From Lewinellaceae bacterium (GTDB lineage Bacteria > Bacteroidota > Bacteroidia > Chitinophagales > Saprospiraceae), in the NCBI GenBank assembly GCA_020636195.1, contig JACJYH010000008.1, forward strand, positions 1-64,000: DNA of 64,000 nt. Reading direction: 5' to 3'. Made by a program: the position numbers and the translations under genes. This document shows positions 27,507-34,769 of this stretch, piece by piece. The notes beneath the pieces were generated by a model. It was not told where the DNA came from. It made no database searches and saw nothing but the letters and a program-made list of their open reading frames with translations. Position 1 is the stretch's first letter. Each line of letters begins with the position of its first letter.

Positions 27507-28593
27507 ATGACTTCTGAGCAGTTAGCTGATATCAAAGTGCGATTGACATCTATAAGGAGGTATCTTTGACGTCGATCAACGAAAAATCGAGATAGAAGAC
27601 AAAGAACAATTAACCTTTGATCCCAATTTTTGGAATGATCCTGAGAAAGCAGAACAAATATTAAAAATCCTGAAAGATCACAAAAAAGCTGTTGATCTAT
27701 ATCAAGATTTGGAGATGAGGTCTGACGATTTGGAGGTTTTGCTTGAATTTCAGCGGGAAGGCGAAGCAAGCGAAGAAGAAGTTGATCAAAAATACAATGA
27801 ACTTCTATCAATCCTTGATGATATTGAGTTTAGAACAACATTAGATCAACCAGAAGATGTGCTCAATTGTACTCTCGAAATAAATGCAGGTGCCGGAGGT
27901 ACTGAAGCATGTGATTGGGCTTCTATGCTACAAAGGATGTTTATCATGTGGGCAGAGAAAAATGGATATTCACCCATTGAATTGGATCGAGTAGATGGTG
28001 ATGTGGCAGGCATAAAATCTGTTGCCATTGAAATTCAGGGTGAATATGCTTACGGCATGTTGAAAGGTGAAAATGGTGTCCATAGATTGGTACGTGTAAG
28101 TCCATTCAATGCACAAGGGAAAAGAATGACATCATTTGCCTCTGTTTTCGTCCACCCAATGATAGATGATACTATAGAAATAGATATCAATCCGGCAGAT
28201 TTAGAATGGGACACTTTCAGATCTCAAGGAGCTGGTGGTCAAAATGTCAATAAAGTCGAGACAGCAGTGAGAGTAAAGCATATTCCTTCCGGAATTGCCA
28301 TAGCATGTCAAGAATCAAGATCGCAACACGCCAATAGAGATAAAGCCATGCAAATGTTGAAATCTCGATTGTATGAAATTGAATTAGAAAAGCAGCGGGC
28401 AGAGCGAGATAAAATAGAATCTACAAAGATGAAAAATGAATGGGGATCACAGATTCGCTCCTACGTGCTGGACGACAGAAGGGTGAAAGATCATAGAACT
28501 GGGTTTGAATCTAGAAATACAGATTTAGTTTTAGATGGTGGATTAGATGGGTTTCTGAAAGCCTTTCTCATGTGGGATGGCGAGAGAGTGTAA
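27507..28593 (+). CDS. prfB: Peptide chain release factor 2, expressed by programmed +1 frameshift
   Basis: The zero frame starts at ATG 27507 and reads 20 codons (MTSEQLADIKVRLTSIRRYL) to an in-frame TGA at 27567. After a +1 shift at CTTTGAC the frame continues as DVDQRKIEIEDKEQ and runs to 28593, for a product of about 361 aa, normal for RF2. The SPF tripeptide that reads UGA/UAA stop codons is in VRVSPFNAQGK and the catalytic GGQ is in SQGAGGQNVNKV. The frameshift makes the synthesis of RF2 depend on its own level. An ORF caller that begins at 27709 loses the first 67 residues; the gene is intact. Confidence 0.97.
27554..27570 (+). promoter_or_regulatory. RF2 programmed frameshift site
   Basis: AAGGAGG, a strong internal Shine-Dalgarno sequence, lies 3 nt before the slippery CTTTGAC, the same arrangement as in the E. 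coli prfB site. A UGA stop read slowly at low RF2 allows the +1 slip. Confidence 0.95.
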
Positions 28594-28658
28594 CGATCCC
28601 AAAGAAATAATATTAAACCAAATTTGCTCCTTTTGGCGTTTTGGGTTTAATAAATTGA

Positions 28659-29246
28659 TTATGTATTCGATAGCTTAAAACCTCGTTCAAGAAATTCATC
28701 AAATTCATCTTGAATCCTAACAAATGCCAACATCTCATAAGTCATGATGCTATCCGTGTCCTTTAGTCCGTTTTCCACTGCTTTTGATAGATGAAAGAGC
28801 GCCTTTTTTGTATCTTCAATATTGGAATATGCGCAGGCTAAATGAAAATGTGCTTCCCAATCATACGAATCTTCCTCCAAACTTGCTTCCAAATTACTGA
28901 TAGCCAATTCTATATCATAATTTCTCAGATGCTCAAGACCCAGTTTTTTATGCTTATTGTTTGACCTTTTCATTATAAAACTGAAAGACAATGGTAAATT
29001 TCTATACAGAAATTGCCCGTTTCTTTTCACATCAATGCCAACATTTCCAAAATCATCCAAAACCTTCGTAATTACATGGTATTGTGACAATCCGGACATT
29101 TCCTGAACTGTAAAATAATGGTTAAAACCAAATACAGATGTGGCTTCAGAAACTTTTTTCCCATTTACCGTAACTGTTTCCACACCAAGCCAACTATTAT
29201 GAACTTCTATGGTGGTTCCTTCTATTTTTAGCTTTAAATATTGCAT
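28659..29246 (-). CDS. Hypothetical protein with C-terminal tetratricopeptide-like repeats
   Basis: 195 aa. Residues 1-95 are beta-rich and of no family I recognise (EVHNSWLGVETVTVNGKKVS, NHYFTVQEMSG). Residues about 100-185 contain two to three TPR-like helical pairs (DIELAISNLEASLEEDSYDWEA, AHFHLACAYSNIEDTKKALF). No signal peptide, so cytoplasmic. Its start overlaps the end of the glycosylase gene by 13 bp, indicating one transcript. The function is not evident; the TPR suggests protein contacts. Confidence 0.7.
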   Translation of the reverse strand: MQYLKLKIEGTTIEVHNSWLGVETVTVNGKKVSEATSVFGFNHYFTVQEMSGLSQYHVITKVLDDFGNVGIDVKRNGQFLYRNLPLSFSFIMKRSNNKHKKLGLEHLRNYDIELAISNLEASLEEDSYDWEAHFHLACAYSNIEDTKKALFHLSKAVENGLKDTDSIMTYEMLAFVRIQDEFDEFLERGFKLSNT

Positions 29247-29902
29247 AACTTTGAAAATTTTGTTTTTTGCGTATAATCAATGTGTTTTGGGTTGCTCACC
29301 CACACGTTTCCTTCGATATAGAATCTCCATGGTCTGAATGCACAGGTGCCTATTCTTGCCGACATACCTACACGATGACCTTCATAAATAGAGCTTGGCT
29401 TTATCCCGTTTGAAAATATTTGGATCGGGCTTGATGGATCAAAGAATTTGTCTCCATCATAAAGTTTATTGATTCCAAAAGCATTAGCTAGGTTACCAGG
29501 TCCGCTTGTAGTTTTCAATCTATTTTCAGAATCAATGTCTCTCCTTTCCATCATTATTTTTAGTCCTTGTATGGGTTCCACTGCTCTAATTAAAACTGCA
29601 TCAGCCACACCAGAATTTCCTATGACTACATTGAGCATTGGATGGATGCCATAGCAAATATATACATAAACTGAACCTCCAATATCAAACATCGTTCTAT
29701 TTCTTTCAGTTATTTTATTTCCATAGGAGTGACACCCTCTGTCATCTGCTCCTCTATACGCTTCAGTCTCAACGATGATACCTTCACAAACATGACCATC
29801 AATTTCAGATCGCAGTATCATTCCCAATAAATTTTTTGCAGCCGAAAGCACATCATGAGTTAAATACCACTCAGCATGAAGCAATGTTTTGGGCATGTTC
29901 AT
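29234..29902 (-). CDS. DNA-3-methyladenine glycosylase, AAG/Mpg family
   Basis: 222 aa; a second ATG two codons in (MPKTLLHAEW) is an equally good start. Family motifs: GMILRSEI, the catalytic VETEAYRGADDRGCHSYG (Glu activating water, Tyr for base flipping), VYICYGIHPMLNVV, AVLIRAVEP, and TSGPGNLANAFGI with the DNA-contacting loop. It removes alkylated and deaminated purines. It shares a divergent promoter region with rlmH. Confidence 0.95.
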   Translation of the reverse strand: MNMPKTLLHAEWYLTHDVLSAAKNLLGMILRSEIDGHVCEGIIVETEAYRGADDRGCHSYGNKITERNRTMFDIGGSVYVYICYGIHPMLNVVIGNSGVADAVLIRAVEPIQGLKIMMERRDIDSENRLKTTSGPGNLANAFGINKLYDGDKFFDPSSPIQIFSNGIKPSSIYEGHRVGMSARIGTCAFRPWRFYIEGNVWVSNPKHIDYTQKTKFSKLCNI

Positions 29903-29918
29903 AGACTTGATAGAGTTG

Positions 29919-29926
29919 CAAATGTA
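29919..29926 (-). promoter_or_regulatory. Probable -7 box of glycosylase gene
   Basis: Minus-strand TACATTTG matches TAnnTTTG, 16 bp before the ATG at 29902. It faces the -7 box of rlmH across a perfect palindrome. Confidence 0.55.
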
Positions 29927-29932
29927 ACCTAA

Positions 29933-29954
29933 TTCATTTCAAATTTGAAATGAA
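29933..29954. promoter_or_regulatory. 22-bp perfect palindrome between divergent promoters
   Basis: The half-site is TTCATTTCAAA and its exact complement follows without a spacer. Its centre is about 20 bp from each of the two opposed -7 boxes, so it covers the -33 region of both promoters. This is where an operator for a dimeric regulator would sit. No regulator is encoded beside it. Confidence 0.55.
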
Positions 29955-29959
29955 ACTGA

Positions 29960-29967
29960 TATATTTG
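29960..29967 (+). promoter_or_regulatory. Probable -7 box of rlmH
   Basis: TATATTTG matches TAnnTTTG and lies 24 bp before the rlmH ATG. Confidence 0.6.
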
Positions 29968-29991
29968 TGTTTATAAGAATCCAAATCAATT

Positions 29992-30459
29992 ATGCGCATC
30001 AAAATATATTGCATTGGAAAAACAAATGAAGCCTATTTAGAAAAGGGGATCAATGAATATTTAAAAAGACTTAAACATTATACCAATATTGAATATGAAG
30101 AGATTAAAGATATCAAATCTATACACGATCCCAATACTTTAAAACTTAAAGAATCAGAAGTTTTTTTATCCAAAATAACCAAAGATGATGTGCTTGTATT
30201 ACTTGATGAAATGGGGCAAGAGTACAGTTCAATTCAATTTGCATCGTTTATTGAGAAATTGACCAATCAATCCGTTAAAAATCTGGTATTTATCATTGGC
30301 GGTGCGTTTGGGCACCATTCTGTATTAAAAGAAAAAGCAAACTTCACAATATCTCTATCTAAGATGACTTTTTCACATCAAATGGTTAGGTTGATCGCAA
30401 TGGAACAATTATACCGCGCCTATTCTATTATCAGAAATGAGAAATATCACAATCCTTAA
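29992..30459 (+). CDS. rlmH: 23S rRNA pseudouridine(1915)-N3-methyltransferase RlmH
   Basis: 155 aa, the standard length. SPOUT features: start MRIKIYCIGKT, LVLLDEMGQEYSS, FIIGGAFGHH (SAM-binding knot), LSKMTFSHQMVRLIAMEQLYRAYSI and the final EKYHN. It methylates pseudouridine 1915 in helix 69 of 23S rRNA on assembled ribosomes. It converges with the FAD-enzyme gene, 12 bp between stops. Confidence 0.96.
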   Translation: MRIKIYCIGKTNEAYLEKGINEYLKRLKHYTNIEYEEIKDIKSIHDPNTLKLKESEVFLSKITKDDVLVLLDEMGQEYSSIQFASFIEKLTNQSVKNLVFIIGGAFGHHSVLKEKANFTISLSKMTFSHQMVRLIAMEQLYRAYSIIRNEKYHNP

Positions 30460-30471
30460 ATAAGAACAACA

Positions 30472-32028
30472 TCACACTTCAAGTCCCAATTTTTTAATTA
30501 TGGCATTGGCAACATTTTGACCATCTATGGCAGCAGATACTATTCCTCCCGCATATCCGGCGCCTTCTCCACAAGGGTACAAACCATTTACTTCCGTATG
30601 CTCCAAGGTAGCCGCATCTCTTGGAATTCTGATAGGTGAAGAAGTCCGACTTTCTATAGCGACAATATTGGCATCGTTGGTTATAAATCCTTTGATTTGC
30701 TGTTTATCTATTTGCACTAATCCTTGTCGAAGTCTTTTGTATATAAATTCCGGTAATAAAGTGTGAAGCGGTGCAGAAACCAAGCCTGGAATGTATGAAG
30801 TAGGATTCAGTTCTTTTGACAATACGCCATCCACGAAATCCTTTACCCTTTGAGCCGGCGCTTTTTGGGTGCCTTTGACATACTCGGACATCGCCTTTTC
30901 GATAGATTCTTGAAAATTCAAACAAGCAAACGTACCGTTAAACCCATGCTCAGATAATTCATCCAATTCTATAGAAGTCACAAATCCGGAATTTGCAAAC
31001 TGACTATCTCGGCGACTCAGTGACATACCATTGACCACAATTTCTCCAGGAGATGTTGCCGCAGGCACTATCAATCCACCCGGACACATACAAAAAGAAA
31101 ATACGCCTTTCCCTTCTACTTGAGTCACAAGTGAATATGCACTTGGTGGAAGGTCTTCATGTCTGGTTTGTATCTTATATTGAGCTACATCAATCGTACT
31201 TTGTAAATGTTCTATGCGCAATCCAAGGGCAAAGGGTTTTGGTTCTATTTTAATCCCTTTTACGTCAAGCATATAGAAAACGTCTCTCGCCGAATGTCCC
31301 GTAGCCAATATTACATGATCACACATAAATTTCAAGTCATTACATTTCACACCTTTAACCTTCTGGTTTTCTATGATGAGATCGGTAACTTTATGATCAA
31401 AATGAATTTCACCACCAAAATTCAGAATCGTATTCCGTATATTTTCAATTATTTTTGGCAATACATTAGAACCAATGTGTGGATGTGCATCTGTTCGGAT
31501 ATCATCAGGAGCACCATGATAGACCAATGTCTCCAAAACATCTGCACCGCTGCCTCTTTTCAGAGATCGAGTGTATAGTTTCCCGTCTGAATAGGTACCT
31601 GCCCCACCCTCGCCAAAGCAATAATTAGAATCCGGATTGACAACATCATTTTGCATGATATTTTTTAAATCTCTTCTACGTGACCTTACGTCTTTGCCTC
31701 GTTCCAAAACTATTGGTCGTATGCCCGCTTCTAATAGTCTCAATGCAGCAAAGTACCCTGCCGGTCCGGCACCGATAATTATAGCGGATAGCCCACTTTT
31801 TGTATTCTTATATTTGGGTTTCCATGCATCCGGGATAACATCTCCTTTTTCATACACCACGTATCGAAGAACATACATAGGAAATCGGCCACGAGCATCT
31901 AAGGACTTTTTCTTTAAAGAAATATTTTGAATCCCATGCATATGCTTAGTCTTCTGATCCAATAAGGATTGAATAAACTCTCCATCACTGATTTTATCGT
32001 ACAATACCTTAATTTCTACTTCGACCAT
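30472..32028 (-). CDS. FAD-dependent dehydrogenase-like protein (COG2509 type)
   Basis: 518 aa, cytoplasmic. An N-terminal region of about 80 residues (alpha/beta, SLDARGRFPMYVLRY) precedes a Rossmann FAD site IIIGAGPAGYFAALRLLEAG and ERGKDVRSRRRD. Further marks are YCFGEGGAGTYSDGKLYTR, the ATGHSARD motif, FSFCMCPGGLIVPA and the terminal CGEGAGYAGGIVSAAIDG. This is a widespread conserved family annotated as uncharacterised FAD-dependent dehydrogenase; the reaction is not known to me. The minus-strand start ATG lies at 32028. Confidence 0.88.
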   Translation of the reverse strand: MVEVEIKVLYDKISDGEFIQSLLDQKTKHMHGIQNISLKKKSLDARGRFPMYVLRYVVYEKGDVIPDAWKPKYKNTKSGLSAIIIGAGPAGYFAALRLLEAGIRPIVLERGKDVRSRRRDLKNIMQNDVVNPDSNYCFGEGGAGTYSDGKLYTRSLKRGSGADVLETLVYHGAPDDIRTDAHPHIGSNVLPKIIENIRNTILNFGGEIHFDHKVTDLIIENQKVKGVKCNDLKFMCDHVILATGHSARDVFYMLDVKGIKIEPKPFALGLRIEHLQSTIDVAQYKIQTRHEDLPPSAYSLVTQVEGKGVFSFCMCPGGLIVPAATSPGEIVVNGMSLSRRDSQFANSGFVTSIELDELSEHGFNGTFACLNFQESIEKAMSEYVKGTQKAPAQRVKDFVDGVLSKELNPTSYIPGLVSAPLHTLLPEFIYKRLRQGLVQIDKQQIKGFITNDANIVAIESRTSSPIRIPRDAATLEHTEVNGLYPCGEGAGYAGGIVSAAIDGQNVANAIIKKLGLEV

Positions 32029-32138
32029 TTTCCCTTTTCTGCTAATACAGGTTAAAATATTTTGTTACAGCTTAATAAAAATTATCAATGAATAGTTTTT
32101 ATATTGGCAAATATTTTACCATCACTCTATCCTATTTT

Positions 32139-32927
32139 ATGCTTCGGGAACACAAAATATTTCAAAGTGAACTCTATCAAACCAATTGTTCCGTGCTTGT
32201 CTATGATGAATGTAAAATCGTGATAGATCCAAATTGGTTACCCTCAGAAGTTAAAAATATTAGAACATTTGTTGATCAAACCCATGACAATACGCCTATA
32301 TTTTGCATCTACACCCATGCTGATTATGATCATATCATCGGGAGTTATTTATTTGATGACGCCATTGGTATCGCATCACAGCAATGTGTGTCTAGAGGTA
32401 AATCAAGTGTTCCACAAAGCGACATTCAAGACTTTTATAATACATTTTATATAAATATACCTACTGCCGTTGATTTTCCTAAAATTGACATCATCATAAA
32501 AAATTCAGAGCAAACCTTATTGTTGGAAGGAGTACAAATGCAATTTTACTTTTTACCTGGGCATACAATTGATAGCATTTCGGTGTACTTCCCCGAAGAG
32601 GAAATTTTGATATTAGGTGATTATTTATCTGATATTGAATGTCCATGGATTGATAACAATTTTGAGTTGTATCGCATGTCATTAATGGAAATAGAAAAAA
32701 TAATATTGAATCATCCTTTGAAATGTATCGTACCAGGTCATGGAAGAAAGATGACCCATCAGTCTGAAGCGCTATGGCGCATTGAAAGAGATTTGCAATA
32801 TTTGGAGATATTAGAATCAAAAGCAGAACCCGATGAGATTGTGGATTTTTTCAATAAAAATTATTCTCCCAATCCGAAGCTATTGGAAATTCACCATTTG
32901 AATGAAAAAAAACTTTATAAAAATTAG
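32139..32927 (+). CDS. Metallo-beta-lactamase-fold hydrolase
   Basis: 262 aa from the ATG at 32139 (MLREHKIFQSELYQTN), preferred over 32088 because the extra residues are not family-like. Zinc motifs: THADYDHIIGS (HxDxDH), LPGHTIDSIS, GDYLSDIECPW and VPGHG. The general fold covers glyoxalase II, lactonases and other hydrolases, and I cannot choose between them. A 33-codon ORF starts at the base after its stop and a Kbp gene follows, so it may lead a small operon. Confidence 0.85.
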   Translation: MLREHKIFQSELYQTNCSVLVYDECKIVIDPNWLPSEVKNIRTFVDQTHDNTPIFCIYTHADYDHIIGSYLFDDAIGIASQQCVSRGKSSVPQSDIQDFYNTFYINIPTAVDFPKIDIIIKNSEQTLLLEGVQMQFYFLPGHTIDSISVYFPEEEILILGDYLSDIECPWIDNNFELYRMSLMEIEKIILNHPLKCIVPGHGRKMTHQSEALWRIERDLQYLEILESKAEPDEIVDFFNKNYSPNPKLLEIHHLNEKKLYKN

Positions 32928-33029
32928 ATGGCAATCATTGAACTTTTAAGAGAAGGTAGAAGTTTACACATTGACACTATTGTGAATACATCACAATATG
33001 ATTGCATTATAAAACTTTTAAACAATTAA
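32928..33029 (+). CDS. Small ORF, 33 codons, between MBL hydrolase and Kbp genes
   Basis: ATG directly follows the hydrolase TAG and the frame runs to TAA at 33027, 6 bp before the Kbp start: MAIIELLREGRSLHIDTIVN and 13 more residues. Position fits a coupled small gene. I know no homologue, and an ORF of this size can occur by chance; it could also be the remnant of a longer 3' end. Confidence 0.3.
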   Translation: MAIIELLREGRSLHIDTIVNTSQYDCIIKLLNN

Positions 33030-33035
33030 TTATTT

Positions 33036-33536
33036 ATGGGTTTATTTTCTTTTTTGAAATCCGCTGGTTCAAAACTTTTAAGCAATAAAGCGGAAGAAAA
33101 TGATGCTGCGGTATCAGCAAATGCATCTTCAGCAACTTCAGACATGGTAGAAGCCATGAATGCTTCAAGAGCTGCGATGCTTAAGTCTCAAATTTTAGGC
33201 TACGGTATCACGGTTGATAACTTAGATGTTCAAGTAGATGATGAAAAAGTAACTTTGTTTGGTCAAGTGGACAACACAACTGACAAGGAAAAAGTCATCC
33301 TAATTGCAGGAAATACAAGAGGTATTTCTTCAGTTGACGACAGACTTTCTGTAGTATCAAACGAGCCTGAAGCTGACTTTTATGAAGTTAAATCTGGTGA
33401 CACTTTATCGAAAATCTCTAAGCACTATTACGGTGATTTGATGAAGTACAATGTCATCTTTGAAGCCAACAAACCTATGCTTACTTCTCCGGATCTTATT
33501 TATCCTGGTCAAGTTCTGCGCATACCTAAACTTTAA
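33036..33536 (+). CDS. BON-LysM protein, potassium-binding Kbp/YgaU homologue
   Basis: 166 aa. It begins MGLFSFLKSAGSKL, much as E. coli Kbp does, has an extra Ala/Ser-rich stretch at about 20-45, then a BON domain (VDVQVDDEKVTLFGQVD-like, ISSVDDRLSVV) and a LysM domain (FYEVKSGDTLSKISKHYYGD, FEANKPMLTSPDLIYPGQVLRIP). Kbp in E. coli is a cytoplasmic K+ sensor/binding protein. There is no signal peptide here either, so the LysM is probably not for cell wall. Followed by a terminator. Confidence 0.88.
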   Translation: MGLFSFLKSAGSKLLSNKAEENDAAVSANASSATSDMVEAMNASRAAMLKSQILGYGITVDNLDVQVDDEKVTLFGQVDNTTDKEKVILIAGNTRGISSVDDRLSVVSNEPEADFYEVKSGDTLSKISKHYYGDLMKYNVIFEANKPMLTSPDLIYPGQVLRIPKL

Positions 33537-33552
33537 TGTAAAATTAAATGAC

Positions 33553-33582
33553 AAAAAGGCCATGAATTTCATGGCTTTTTTT
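33553..33582 (+). terminator. Rho-independent terminator after Kbp gene
   Basis: GCCATGAA and TTCATGGC form a tight stem bordered by A5 on one side and a run of seven T on the other, 17 bp past the stop. Confidence 0.85.
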
Positions 33583-33598
33583 ATATCAATATACCACA

Positions 33599-34252
33599 AT
33601 GCCGCTTACAACAAAAATCCATCACGATGCTGAAACTTATGTTGGATTGTGGACGGTGACGGAAACGCAAGAACAATTAAAAAAAAACCTGGACCTCTCA
33701 GAATCAGAAGAAAAAACACTACTCAATTTTTCTCAGAAAAAAGCGATGGAATGGCTAGCAGGAAGAAACTTAATAAAATCCTTAATGCATGATGATGTTC
33801 CTCATAAACTGGCGATCATCAAAAATGCAAGTGGCAAGCCTTACATAGAACATTCAGATGCGTGTGTTTCTATCAGTCATTCTCATGAGAAAGTAGCCAC
33901 AATCGTATCATCAAATCATTTAGTAGGTATCGATATCCAGCGTATTTCGCCCAAAATAGATAAAATTGCACATAAATTTCTATCACCAAAGGAATTACAT
34001 CAAGCAGAGTCCAGTTCTTCACCCCTACTAGCCAAACATATGTATTGGGGTGCCAAAGAATGCGCATTCAAATGTTATGGTTTAGGAAGTGTTATTTTTA
34101 TCGACCATATCCTATTAGATCCAATAGGAAACATTTCTGAAAAAGGTAGATTTACTGGAAAGTTTATGAAAAATGGTTTACTTTTACAGTTCGTTTTTTT
34201 CTATTCAATTCAGGACAATTATGTACTCGTTTATGCCCTATCTACGCAATAA
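33599..34252 (+). CDS. 4'-phosphopantetheinyl transferase
   Basis: 217 aa. Sfp/AcpT-type motifs: AGRNLIKSLM, NASGKPYIEH, VSISHSHEKVATIVS, VGIDIQRISPKI (metal Asp) and YWGAKECAFKCYG (WxxKE). It attaches the phosphopantetheine arm from CoA to acyl-carrier proteins. Since acpS-like activity is essential, this could be the cell's ACP synthase or serve secondary pathways; no synthase is nearby. The next gene starts inside its 3' end. Confidence 0.92.
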   Translation: MPLTTKIHHDAETYVGLWTVTETQEQLKKNLDLSESEEKTLLNFSQKKAMEWLAGRNLIKSLMHDDVPHKLAIIKNASGKPYIEHSDACVSISHSHEKVATIVSSNHLVGIDIQRISPKIDKIAHKFLSPKELHQAESSSSPLLAKHMYWGAKECAFKCYGLGSVIFIDHILLDPIGNISEKGRFTGKFMKNGLLLQFVFFYSIQDNYVLVYALSTQ

Positions 34253-34667
34253 TATTTTTTTAGTTTCTTTGATTTTGATTACTTTGGGTTGCAAAGAGAA
34301 GCATAGCGCTCCTGAAGAAACTACACCAATCTATGAAAGTCAAGAGTTTTTAGATTTTTATAATAAATACTCAACGGATAGCCTATATCAGATGCAGCAT
34401 ACAGTTTTTCCTTTGGAAGGGATGAAAAGTCCAACTGATAGCACAACTATCGATCCTGACTTCAGGTGGAATGAAAATGAATGGGTGCTTCACTCCGCAT
34501 TTAATGATGCCAATGGAGATTTTACTCGTGAATTTGTGGAAGTTGGAGGTATTGTATTTGAATTTATTTCTGATCTCTCCGGTACCTTCACCATGGAAAG
34601 AAGATTTGCTAAACTTTCATCGGGATGGCATCTGATTTATTATAGAGAGATGGGAAAATATCAATAG
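34221..34667 (+). CDS. Hypothetical lipoprotein
   Basis: 148 aa from the ATG at 34221 (or 144 aa from 34233); both give a signal sequence ending LITLGCKEK, a clear lipobox. The start lies inside the transferase gene. The mature part has no motif known to me; it ends in a compact beta region (EFVEVGGIVFEFISDLSGTF, SGWHLIYYREMGKYQ) typical of small periplasmic domains. Confidence 0.7.
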   Translation: MYSFMPYLRNNIFLVSLILITLGCKEKHSAPEETTPIYESQEFLDFYNKYSTDSLYQMQHTVFPLEGMKSPTDSTTIDPDFRWNENEWVLHSAFNDANGDFTREFVEVGGIVFEFISDLSGTFTMERRFAKLSSGWHLIYYREMGKYQ

Positions 34668-34769
34668 AAACAAAGTCTCGGAAAAGACTTTTTATCACAT
34701 TGTTTCTTATAATTATATTTAAATTTTCTATTTTTACACCCTATATTTAGAATCACAAGTTTTCATACT

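Noticed and set aside
27709..28593. prfB as an N-terminally truncated gene starting at 27709
   Set aside because: The missing N-terminus is present upstream in another frame, joined by a canonical CTTTGAC frameshift site.
28610..28652. Terminator after prfB (AAACC ... GGTTT stem)
   Set aside because: The stem has a bulge and a long unpaired loop with no T-tract, so I do not call it.
32088..32138. Longer N-terminus for the MBL hydrolase
   Set aside because: Residues before the ATG at 32139 are low-complexity aromatic and not part of the fold.
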